From positions 124,001 through 188,000 of the forward strand of contig JAGMVK010000019.1 of assembly GCA_020747065.1 (NCBI GenBank): DNA of 64,000 nucleotides, in the 5' to 3' direction. Position 1 is the first letter of the stretch; every line of letters starts with the position of its first letter. The stretch comes from Cadophora sp. MPI-SDFR-AT-0126 (taxonomy: Eukaryota; Ascomycota; Leotiomycetes; Helotiales; Ploettnerulaceae). This document shows positions 11,148 through 21,400 of the stretch, in pieces. The notes beneath the pieces are model-generated. The model had not been told where the DNA came from. It did not search any database and worked only from the letters and a program-made list of their open reading frames with translations. The position numbers and the translations under genes were made by a program.

Positions 11148-12024
11148 ATAATGTACAGACATTTGTATTTTGAAGGTTCAAGATTTGTACAGTACTTGTA
11201 GCCGCATTGGTTTGGCGTTACAGTGGAAAATTGGCATCAGGCGAACTCATCTCACAAGGAAATACGGATCATGATGGCTTCCACTTCACATCACGTATGA
11301 GCTTGTAACACCACAGATTTCCACACTTTGACCACGCCTATTTCAGCCTCTCCAGTCTTGGAGCCTGCTAAAGTTTCATTGCTGAGAATTGCATAAGCAA
11401 GGTTACTAGCGACCTCTAGGGAGTATATTATGCTTGCAACGACGAAGCAGAAAAAAATTCTGCTCTGCAGAACGACAAGTAGAGCCTTTGGAGGTGCAGA
11501 TCTTATTTAGGGAGACATCCCATGGGTCTCTCTCATTCGTGACGTCTAGATTAAGCGTATCAGAAATTTGAAGCTTCAGAGTCCAAGTTGACATGGAGAG
11601 CTCTTGAAAGTAGTATGAAGCATAGCATTACTACGAGAGAAAGCCTGAAACGTAAGTCAGTTGACGCCATTCTGGGTATAATCCGGGTAACGTGACGAAG
11701 CTTAATTTCGACCCCTGGCAAATTATGAGAAGACGGGGAACTTTGAAATTGCATTTATGGATCAGCCTCCTCGTCTCTGTAACACACAATAGCATGCCGA
11801 GAGCCTCGTCTCCTCGTTAATATGGGAGAGTTTACTCCAATCTGATCATATCATCACGACTTCGTGATAATCTATCTCTTTTTTCTGGTACGGATTCTCA
11901 AGCACCAGCCACAAATTCAAGCTTCGAGTCCGCGCAAGCTGTCCAGGCGGCTTCCCACCCAAGAAGAGACTACAGAGTGAACCACCCACAAGAACGGTGA
12001 TGCCCAAGCAACCGGCAGAGATTC
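11148..12024. other. Intergenic region MDM35 to small membrane gene
   Basis: About 880 bp, AT-rich near 11800-11890. No coding exon or RNA gene seen; it should contain the MDM35 3' end and the promoter of the 12025 gene (and probably of GPI1). Confidence 0.5.
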
Positions 12025-12424
12025 ATGCACCCCTTCTCAGTCCTCACTCTTGCGATCTTCGTAGCCGGCTACATCACTGCGAGGTGGGATCTTGTTACTC
12101 GACTTTATGACCTTGCGATATTCGCCTGGGATCACGGTGTTGTCGTAAGCCCCAAAGCTCTACCAAGCTCCCAAGACAGCTTCTAATTACCAATGTCTAG
12201 GCGCGCACGGCAAAAGGATTCGCAATTCTGTCCCTGTTCTTCTTTCTATTCATAATTCCGGTGGAAAGGCTCGCCTCGAGAGAAACAGACTTGGTGGGAA
12301 CATTTGTCCTTGGCGCATTGGATATGACTAAAACAATTGTAGCATCCACGAGCTGGAAGTGCAGGAATATCTGCGAGGGAACAACTTCGACGACGGGGAT
12401 CGTTTTAAGGAAACATACAAATAG
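12025..12424 (+). CDS. Small protein with two predicted membrane helices, directly upstream of GPI1
   Basis: I do not recognise a named family. Exon 1 (12025-12144) encodes MHPFSVLTLAIFVAGYITARW and a loop VTRLYDLAIFAWDHGVV; a 56-nt intron (GTAAGC...CTAG) joins it to exon 2 from 12201, ARTAKGFAILSLFFFLFIIPVERLASRETDL. This gives two membrane helices with a short amphipathic loop. The end is uncertain: a third exon after a weak donor at 12291 would finish LEVQEYLRGNNFDDGDRFK and stop at 12424 (about 94 residues); unspliced, the frame runs on to a TGA at 12447-12449, overlapping the GPI1 start. Either way the stop lies within about 33 nt of the GPI1 ATG on the same strand. Size and topology recall small accessory subunits of ER glycosyltransferases (PIG-Y/Eri1, DPM2), but this is only inference. 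Confidence 0.65.
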
Positions 12425-12435
12425 AAGGAGCTGTC

Positions 12436-15014
12436 ATGCCCGAGCATGATGGGCTCATGAGGATATTTTGGCCCCTGGACATACCGAAATCCAATTCTCC
12501 TGGTGTGATTGTGGGATGGAGGAACTCGGGGCTGGATGTTTTCGTCGTGGCAATACTGGAGGATGTCGACGTAAGTGGTAGGAGTGCCGACAACCAGAGA
12601 TTGACTGACGTCGGGCCAGGCACGGAGTGTAGAAAATGCTCTGAAAGTTGGGACACTGTTTCGCAATGCCACGCACCCCATCGCACGAATATATGAACTC
12701 TGTGGGCAGTCATCAATGCACGTCCTTGGACTTGCGAATACTCCGGGGGTCGAGGTGGACAATCTGCAGATGCATGCGACCACAGGTTCGAGTTCTAGGG
12801 CCCCCCAGATATCCTGTGCAAGGGCATCCACAATACAAGTCATCGGATTCGACAGGCCGCTACCACACCGGATGCAGTACATATCATTGAATCCTATATC
12901 TTTGGCTTTGGAGGACAAGTCTGAATTGGCAACTCATGCACCAGGAACCGTTGATGCAGAGGAAGAACGAGAGGAATTGAAGAATAGGAAGAGAGTGAAA
13001 GCCCTGGTCGAGAAGCTAAAACTTCACACTGTTGCCAAACATCCCGCCTCGCCGAAGGAGCTTGCCCTTCCAAGAATCGTCAATCAAATCAACTGTTCAT
13101 CCGAGTTGCACGCGCTCCTACAGAAAAACATCTCGCTTGTGGGTAGGCGGTCTAGACGAAGTTTGAGCGTATCCGAACGTGTCGTGGAATCTGCCACAAC
13201 AATGAAGGACTTCGTAGTCCTGGCTATCTGGCAGATAATTACGGTCTACCTGTACCCAATAATACGGCGAGCTTTCATCATCGCGCTACTGGGACATCGA
13301 ATAGCTGCTGAGACTTTACTTCTGGTCCTGGAGTGGAGAGCGAAGCCGGACTATGCTGCTTTGAAGGATATCTCAGCTACAGCTCAGCAGGTGGAGATCC
13401 GTTTACTCCAGTTTAGCTACTACCCCTTACAATAGTGAGTATTGCCGCAGTAGAGCAAAATATCCATATGATTTCAGCATATGTCTCTTGAATGTCACCA
13501 AGATCTTTCAGGACCTTCAAGCAGATTTATCACTGACACCTTTGGCAGTCTAACATTGCGAAGACGTAAAGATGATTGGGAGAGTGTAACGACAAGCCAT
13601 CCAGACTACATTCGATTTTACAATAGCCTTTGGCTTGTTGCTAATGATGTAGTATGTGCCCCTTATCACTCTCCACAGAATCTCGCTTAGTTTATTGCGC
13701 AGATCATCGGGATAGCCTTGGGAAGTTACATCATAGAAAACAAAGACTGGGTTGCGGAGTCGATTAGCGAGATTCTTCGTCTGTACTCGATTGAAGCCCT
13801 TCAGCGAACAATTGATTGGCTCATGTATTGGCCGTATGGAAACCCTTCTGGTCCTGACGAGCTTCTTTTACTGACTTCCTCATTTTTTTAGTGGTGGGTT
13901 AAAGCTTAACAATGAGTTGGCTGCATTCCTTGGTGATCTGTTTCTATGGGTAATTGACCATTGGGTGAGTAGATATCCACACCTGTATGTATCAGAGCTA
14001 ATCTTTCGTGTAGTCAAGTATAGAATATCCTCCTTGGCGTTGATTCTTACTAATAGCATTTAGGCTGCATCGAAACACTGCGACCTGTACTACCTCATGT
14101 CATTTGGTTTATCGGCTTCTCCAGTTTTGCAGGCGCCAGCATGCCGATTGCTCTCTTCTCAGATTTGCTTTCAGTATTGACCCTTCACATATACTCGTTC
14201 TACCTTGCCTCTGCTCGAATCTTCAATTGGCAATACACGATTTTACTCTCCCTTTTCCAACTCTTCCGTGGGAAAAAGCACAATGTGCTTAGAAAACGTA
14301 TCGATTCTTGCGACTACGATCTTGATCAGCTCCTCCTTGGCACGATCTTGTTCACACTCCTCTTTTTCCTGCTGCCAACTGTGATTGTGTTCTATCTCAC
14401 TTTCGCATGTGCACGCATGGCCATCATCTCTCTCAAAGCGGCCTTGGACACGCTCCTTGCATGCCTCAACCATTTCCCTCTCTTCGCTCTGATGTTGCGA
14501 ATCAAAGATTCTCAGCGACTACCAGGTATGCAAGCCCTATACTCATTAACAGACGTGTTCTAAAATATTTTAGGTGGCATCTATTTTGAACTTCGAGATG
14601 CACAACCCATCACCTCTTCCCAGTATGGCCGCACAGTACCACCAACTTCGCACATTTACCTCAAAGTAAGTCTGACTGGTCTTGATACTTACCAAGAACT
14701 CTACTAACCAAAGTCAGTCTGTCCCTCTCACATTTCGGGCGATGTTCCACCAATACTTCCAATTAGGTCATCGAATACGCAAACATTATATGTCGCCTCG
14801 TGTATTACTCGGCCTCGCAACTGGGAAGTTCGTTCCTCCAATCCATCGCAAGAACCTTTACAGCCTGCAATACAGCATGTTGCCGGCTAAGCGAGCTGGA
14901 GTTATGGAGATGTGGCATGCATTGACTGCAGAGGGCCCCAAAATAGTAAATACACATGACTTCAAGGTGAATGGGAAAAGACTAAATGGAATGAGGAGGC
15001 AGTATGGGCATTAA
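12436..15014 (+). CDS. GPI1: GPI1/PIG-Q subunit of GPI N-acetylglucosaminyltransferase
   Basis: Subunit of the ER complex that transfers GlcNAc to phosphatidylinositol, the first step of GPI anchors. Nine coding exons: 12436-12570, 12620-13434, 13549-13651, 13703-13833, 13892-13964, 14014-14017, 14064-14525, 14574-14665, 14718-15014; 703 residues, frame kept throughout. N-terminus reads MRIFWPLDIPKSNSPGVIVG and WRNSGLDVFVVAILEDVD; the C-terminal half is the multi-pass Gpi1 domain (RRRKDDWESVTTSHPDYIRF, WFIGFSSFAGASMPIALFSD, RIDSCDYDLDQLLLGTILFT, FYLTFACARMAIISLKAALD, LLACLNHFPLFALM). Exon 6 is just 4 nt, inferred because only it restores the frame between HW and SCIETLRPV. The start could be 12436 or the Met at 12457 (MRIFWP). 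It follows the small membrane ORF by 11 nt. Confidence 0.92.
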
Positions 15015-15449
15015 AGGAAATGGGAATGGTGATGATGGGATGACTTCTTGTATATACCAGACAATCGTACATGAGTAGTAATAATGATAATATGTGGGAA
15101 ACTTACCATACAATGATTGCAAGTACAATTGTCGAAGTCAACGTGGTCATTCGCTGAAGTAAGAATTGAACTTTTCCTTGAGGTACTCTTTGAACGTCTG
15201 AAACATCGTTTTATCTACAACAGGTGCAACTGAATACAGCGTCAGAGATTCATTGAAATGCCAAATGGTTCTCTGGTGCAGGCAGAGGCACTTGACTCAG
15301 GGTGTGACTGGATCAGTACCGCCGCTTCGCTTAGCCACCAGATCCACGCACACACACCACAGAAATCTTGAGAAAAACTATGACTATATTGTAATTAAAT
15401 AAGCACTTCCAATCATATGTCACAGGTTATTCGTGTCTGAAGACACACA
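15015..15449. other. Intergenic region GPI1 to tRNA-Asn
   Basis: 3' end of GPI1 and 5' flank of the tRNA gene; nothing further recognised. Confidence 0.5.
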
Positions 15450-15586
15450 TCCCTCGTGGCGCAATTGGCTAGCGCGTAAGCATCTCTACATATCTTCGCA
15501 GCAATCATCATTCTGACAATCATCCAGGTTCGACTGTTAATGAGCAGTTCATCGAGAGGTTGGTGGTTCGAGCCCACCCGAGGGAG
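15450..15586 (+). tRNA. tRNA-Asn (GTT) with two introns
   Basis: A complete tRNA folds from this segment once two inserts are removed. Acceptor stem TCCCTCG (15450-15456) pairs perfectly with CGAGGGA (15579-15585), discriminator G at 15586. D arm GCGC/GCGC around AATTGGCTA (15459-15475). Anticodon stem TTCGA (15529-15533) pairs with TCGAG (15552-15556); loop CTGTTAA places anticodon GTT at 15536-15538. T arm GGTGG TTCGAGC CCACC (15562-15578). A box TGGCGCAATTGG and B box GGTTCGAGCCC are intact. An 11-nt insert (15540-15550) sits at the canonical 37/38 intron site. A second insert of 52 nt (15476-15527) lies between D arm and anticodon stem. Mature length would be 74 nt. A pseudogene is possible but no stem mismatch supports that. 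Confidence 0.9.
15476..15527 (+). other. Non-canonical 52-nt insert in tRNA-Asn, resembling a spliceosomal intron
   Basis: The insert begins GTAAGC, contains TTCTGAC (fits the CTRAY branch site) 15 nt before its end, and finishes CATCCAG. It is the same size as the short mRNA introns in this window (50-52 nt). Because GT is repeated at both edges, the exact junction may be after tRNA position 25, 26 or 27. It is far from the 37/38 site cut by the tRNA splicing endonuclease. Confidence 0.75.
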
Positions 15587-15592
15587 CGTTTC

Positions 15593-15603
15593 TTTTTGTT
15601 TTT
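15593..15603 (+). terminator. RNA polymerase III terminator of tRNA-Asn
   Basis: Two T5 runs (15593-15597 and 15599-15603) start 7 nt after the discriminator base. Confidence 0.85.
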
Positions 15604-16274
15604 CTGCCCTCTTTTTGCTTCTCCATTCAATGCTCTTTCTTTTTCTCGTCATCTGCACATCGGATAAGTGGAATAACAACCACAATATTTTATCACAATG
15701 TGGCGGTATGTACTTATCCTTTTCAAGCTGAAGAATACCAAGGTCTCTTTCTTAAATTTATTCGAGTTTCATTCCCGCTTTTCTAGTGCTTCCAATCCAT
15801 TTTGCCCTTGCCTGTGGTTCATCAGTCTACTCATTTATATCGCTCCCTTGAAATATTTCCCGCTTCACCGTCTGTCTCGCTCGCTTTTGCGCTCCTTCGG
15901 GTACGCCATCCCTGTAACAGGTTGCGCCTAGACTCGTGTTATTCGACATGTTGGCAAAAGCAGGAATTCATCCCCCAACATTCCGGATGTGCGATCATCA
16001 GACACGTCGGCCTCATAATGTATATTTTACTAAGTACTTTTCACTATCTAGAAAATCGGTCTAAGCTGTATTATAGTCCTTTGAACAGACTGGTTCTTTT
16101 TGTCTCGCGACGCAGCAAAGGAGGAACTCCTTCGTCTTGGGTCCTCCCATTTCTGAACTGAAGTCGGTACCAACATCTTTGATCGGAACAAACATACTGA
16201 CTGTCTTTTGATAAGACAAGTACGACTAGGCTGTTGCAAGCCACCATTGAGCGGTTCATTATTTCGGAGGATAT
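15604..16274. other. Intergenic region after tRNA-Asn
   Basis: T-rich to about 15870, then mixed sequence holding the 3' end of the minus-strand gene. No coding exon recognised. Confidence 0.5.
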
Positions 16275-17754
16275 CTATTTCGACCGAGTTTCTGGGTTGC
16301 TAACGTGCCTTCTAAATCTCGGGGTTACCACCGAAAATTCTAACTTCGGTTGACTGCGAACTCTACTTTCTCCATGTACTGATGATGGTCTTGCGCCTGA
16401 GAGTATAGGCCTCAAGAACCTTTGGGTATCTTCCTCATCAGGAAGTGTTGATGTCGTCTTTTTCTTGGGCGGCTGAGACGCCTTCGTTCTTCGGTCTCCG
16501 ACCTCGTCTTCATCATCGTCTTCATCCTCTCCGAACATGCTCTTCCACGGCCCTTGGGGTATGGGGGCAGACTGTGCGTGTGCCCTTAGTCGGTGGTTCT
16601 CCTCACACACTGCAGCATCCCACAACTTCTGCGCTGCTCTTTCCCCCTCCTCCAAGATATCGGTAGCATCAATCTCGCAAGTAAAGGTTGGCACAACAGC
16701 AGGAGTTGGCTTAAGAGGGGTGATGTCGTAATATGGACGGGTTGATTTGACGGGAAACATATCCTTCATCCAGGATAATGCAGTCGTGGGGCTCGATGGC
16801 CTGGCTCGGACCAAGGCTTGCGAAGTGCCGAAGTCAGGAAGAGTCCACGAGGATGCCATCGGCGCCGATATTCTCTGAGGAATCGAAACGAAGGGCGTAT
16901 CGACCGAAACCTGGCTTGAGTTGACGCTTCCTGGTAACGGCTGTACGTACGAAGTCTGTGGTACTTGAGGACGGAAAGGGATAGGTCCGGAAGTTCCATC
17001 TCTAACGTCTTGCAAACTAGTTGGAATCGATGTTTGGCCTGAATTTGGATTCGTTCCAAGAGGCTGGGGAGCTGGTGTGGGCCGAAGTGGCACTGTGAAG
17101 AAATGGAGCGTCAGTATTGCAATCTCCCAAGTTTTGTAGAAAGCAAAGGCTGATTTAGGAATGTCTGAAGAGGTCATGCACGATCGTCCCCAAATGATCT
17201 CAAACGTGGAAAGAGGCTTGCAAAATACTCACTGTGAGGCAACACATCCCCTGGATCTGTCATTGTATATGGTCCAGCAGTTCCATTGCCAATTCTCCGA
17301 GAAAGTTCGTCCATAGCCAGGATCGTTTCTTTCCTCGTCGACTCGATTGCTTTTATGAGCACCAAGGGGCCGATCTTTTCTACCTTCGATAGCTTACCCG
17401 CGACACTTCGAGATAAGCGCTCCAGGACATCTTGTTTGAACCTCGCTCGAATTTCTATCAATTCGTCGAGACACATCCCTGCTTAAGGTAAGTAAGAGTG
17501 GTTTCGGCAGGGTGTTTTCGAGTTTTACTGTCTCCGCGGTCGAATCTTACTCCATGCTTTTGTGAACAACGTTGGAACTTGTCCTCTATCGTAGATTGTC
17601 CTTCCTCCAACGACGTTTTGCATTCTTCTTGGCCTACTGCCCTCTTTCCTGACCTTCCTGAGCGCCACTTGACGAATAGGTTCAGGGCTTCAGAATATTC
17701 TTGAACAATTGCGAAAACACATGAACGAACATCCACAATCGTTTTTGAATCCAT
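16275..17754 (-). CDS. Hypothetical protein with helical N-terminal domain and long disordered tail
   Basis: Not a family I can name. Three exons, 17529-17754, 17233-17478 and 16275-17092; 429 residues, phases consistent, first intron 50 nt with a CTTAC-type branch. Residues 1-160 are predicted helical (MDSKTIVDVRSCVFAIVQEY, FVKWRSGRSGKR, ELIEIRARFKQDVLERLSRS) and resemble the N-terminal helical module often seen at the head of fungal STAND/ankyrin proteins; this is a resemblance only. The rest is Pro/Ser/Thr-rich with an acidic stretch GEDEDDDEDEVGD and basic segments, with one ordered island near ATDILEEGERAAQKLWDAAV. No catalytic motif seen. The start at 17754 is chosen because the upstream in-frame extension looks like leader sequence. 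Divergent from the ankyrin gene at 18419. Confidence 0.7.
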
Positions 17755-18418
17755 TGTCAACTCAGGGGACAAATGCTTGTCGAAGGCGCGAGGTAGAGCC
17801 TTGCAGTCCCTGAATATAATCCCGAAGTGCGGCTGAGGTGTGGATGCAATTTCGTCCCGTTCGGTGTGCAATATCACACTGCATGCAGAACATCCCTCGA
17901 AATTAATCAGCAACGAGGCTGGCGGATTTTGTACAAATCAAAGACTGCCACATGCCAATAACATTAAGTGGCTTGGTAGGCTTTTTGATAGTGCATATGC
18001 AAATTGCTTTCGAACATGATTGTCTGATTCTGGCCAAAGAGGCGCAGAAAACGCCATGGTCTGTCTTGCCTCTCAAGTCTCAGCTCATCCGACCGATGAG
18101 CCTTTCTTTGCCTCCTTTTATATTTCTCGTTCAGTTTCATATCATGTTCATTATATGCTGTTTCTTTCCATCCAATTTTACCTGATCTCGGATTGCTTTC
18201 TTTGCCACTGACAATTTCCCCTAGTCCCATGTTGCCATTTTTGAGCCTCAGCCTGATCCTTGAAATTGCTGTTACTGAAAGTCACACGGGGCTGCTCTAG
18301 CCTGTGCGCAGCGAGGCAGAATCAATACTTCATGCGTTCACTCCTTTCCTGCTGAGCTGTTCAGAATAATACCGAAACAAAGTTGCCATCGATCTTTCAA
18401 AAGTCACATCACCGCGAG
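17755..18418. promoter_or_regulatory. Divergent promoter region of unknown gene and ankyrin gene
   Basis: About 660 bp between two divergent starts. T/C-rich from 18080 to 18200. No specific operator recognised. Confidence 0.4.
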
Positions 18419-21400
18419 ATGGCTGAGCGACTCGAGCTGCCTTCACCTGGTGGAAGAACTATCAGGGACTTACCCAGCCAAAGACACTACATCAGTCAAC
18501 AAGAAGATATAGAAGAACAGAACCCTAGTGTTGACGAACCCCCATACCCCAGGTCTATCGGAGTCTCGAACCACAGACACCTCAATGCTGGAAATGCTGG
18601 GAATGGCCCGTGGGAAAGAGACCACGAGTATACGGTGTCACCCCCAGGACAAAACTTTCTTGGGTCACCACATCGTGCACCACTGTCGCCAAGATATAGC
18701 GGCCAGGAAGATATACCATCCAGTGATATTGATTCCCAATATTCACACAGGCTAAGGCATTCTTCCGCACCAGCAAGAGAAGTGCAAGACTCCGCAGCCG
18801 GATATATCGATCCGGCAAACTCTCAACATCAATCACACAGATCCAACACAGAAGAAAAGACTGCACCTTATCACTCAGCTGCTCTAGAAACACAATACGC
18901 TGGTCCTCGTTCTTACATGTCAGAGGAGGAGTCGCTATCACCAATAGAAGACTTCAACCGCAACTCTGCAGCAGACTCGAGTCCTTGGTCACGAAGACGG
19001 GGCCAACAACACAGCTTGCCAGCGCCGCAAGAGCCAGATGCCAGTCTCAGCCCTTTGTATGACACACGGTGGTCACCAAGGTCCGATGGCCAAGATCCCA
19101 TGTCACAACACCAAGCCCGTCAATCCACTCCAAATTTTCGACCAGATCCACAATACATTGACACGCATGCTGGACGAAGCAATTTGCGCACTACCGAGGA
19201 TGAAAGCAGGGCCCAGGAAATCCTTCTTCGCGACAAGGAAGCTAAAATCGAGAAGCGATCTTCATTTAGACGCTTCGTGATGCCCAAGGCCAAACGTACC
19301 TCATTCAGTCAGAGAGAGATATTCCGAGCCATCGAATCCGTCGTCGACGGACATGAGAAAGCCGGGGCAGGAGTAGTTGAAGTGCTTTTAGGAAAGTTCA
19401 TCAGAGGAGGCGGTGACATCAACGTTGTTCCTGGCCAAAGCAGCTCGCTTGGAATCATGACAAGGAAACGTTCAGATGAGCCGAGCCGATTGCTTGAGAA
19501 GGTGACGTCCTGTGGTGATGTTGAAGTGGTACAGCTGCTCTCTCGACATTCGAATAAGACGGCGAAGAACAAAGCTTTGGAGATAGCGCTTTCGAACAGA
19601 AACACAACTTCTGGCCGAGACGCCACGAAGGAAGACCGAATCATCCACATTCTTGTTTCTGGTGGTGCCGATGTTGACACCACAATAAGTTCTGCTGTGG
19701 CTGCTGGTGAGGAAAATCTTCTGCACATATTACTGGAAGGCAGTCCACCTGTGTCCGCACTAACAGAGGCCTTGCCAGTCGCAATTGCGACCCGAGACAC
19801 GCTTCTTCGTCGGAGGCTTGCGCAAATGCTTCTCCGAAAAGGGGCCGATGTCAACAGTAATAACGGCGTTTTCATTCTGGAAGCGACAAAGCTGTTCGAC
19901 ATGATCTTGCTGGAGCTGCTCTTGGAGCGGCGCCCATATGTCACATCTTTGAATCGCGCATTTGCCGTAGCTTTGGGCTACACTGATTCCAATCATCGAT
20001 TTGAAGCTTGCCAAAAGCTGATCAATGCTGGCGCAACCGGTGAGGAGGTTGATAAAGGGCTTGCAATTGCCATGACCATCGAGCACCACAACATTGACTT
20101 TTTGAAACTGATCCTTCGTAGCGCATCCATTGACTTTGAGAATGGGTATGCACTATGCCAGGCTATCACGAACAACTACCAAGAGCACTTAAAACTACTG
20201 CTTGCCAGGCGACCAAACGAATTGTCATTTGACAATGCTCTTGGGGTTGCGATGAGACTGCGCAATCCTCGAGATCAGCTGAAGTATTGCCACCTTTTAG
20301 TAGGAGCAGGACCACCGCGGAGCTCGTGTTCCAGAGCCCTAATTCTTGCCGTTACAGGAAGTGGGCACAAGGATGAGCTTTGCAGAATACTCCTGGAAGC
20401 GAGAGCTTCTGTTGACTACGATGGAGGTGCAGCGATCACAGCTGCTGCTCGATCAGAGAACATCGGCATCCTAGAATTATTGCTGGGAGGAGAATTCGAA
20501 CAGCCTAACAGCGCCAGCTTAGTGGGAGCTTTTGAGGTTTCAATCCTATCTGCATCACCCCCAGCAAAGAGGATAAGAATGGTCAAGCTCATTCTTGACG
20601 CAGGCTTGCAGGGGCATTCGCTCGATGTGGCACTCGTAAATGCAACAAAGCGTGGTCAGGAGGGACTTCCCATGTGCGACCTTCTGTTAAAGTACGGCGC
20701 CTCGGTCAACGCCTTACATGGTGAAGCTCTGAATAGCTGTTGTCGATCTGGGAATCTGGGACTTCTGGAGAAGCTGCTCAGTAGTACACACCGACCAGCG
20801 CCTGAGATCTTGTCTAACATATTTAAATCCTCTCTGCTACTCGACCACAAAATACGACCTCGGGCGATGGAATTGATTCTACAAGCTGGAATGCCCATCG
20901 ACAGTCAAGTGGCTTCCGCACTGGATAGGCTTGTCCTCGAAAGACGCCCACATATGCAGTCCATTGAAGTTCTCCTGTCCTTCCGTGCTTCAGTCCACTA
21001 TGAAGGGCATCGACCTCTGATAACCGCTGCTAAGACGCTCAATACAGTGCTCCTGAACCTCTTGCTTGAACAGGCCAGAGATCCTTCTGCACCGTCAAAG
21101 GTCTTCGCAGCTCTTATGGAAGACGAGTCCTTCTGGAAAAAGCAAGAGGCATTCCAGATCATGACCCTTCTACTCGAGAATGGAGCAGAAGGGATCGCAG
21201 TTGACGACGCCTTAATCAAAGCCGTGAAAGATGGGCAGCCAAGTGCCAGACACTTCGAATTAATGTTGCTTCTGCATGCAAACATTGATCACAAGGATGG
21301 AGAAGCGCTACAAATCGCAACAGAAAAGGGAGCAGCCGCTTTAGTGAGAAAAATGCTTGACATGAAGCCAGCAGCCGAGTCAACTTCAATGGCTTTTCCT

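Noticed and set aside
12328..12918. 196-codon minus-strand ORF
   Set aside because: Antisense to GPI1 exons 1-2, which are supported by splice sites and family motifs.
13481..13548. Plus-strand frame continuing MSLECHQDL into the GPI1 RRRKDDWES segment
   Set aside because: Using acceptor 13548 and donor 13435 restores YPLQYLTLRRRKDDW in frame; the stretch is intron sequence.
15413..15685. 90-codon minus-strand ORF
   Set aside because: It is the antisense of the tRNA-Asn gene.
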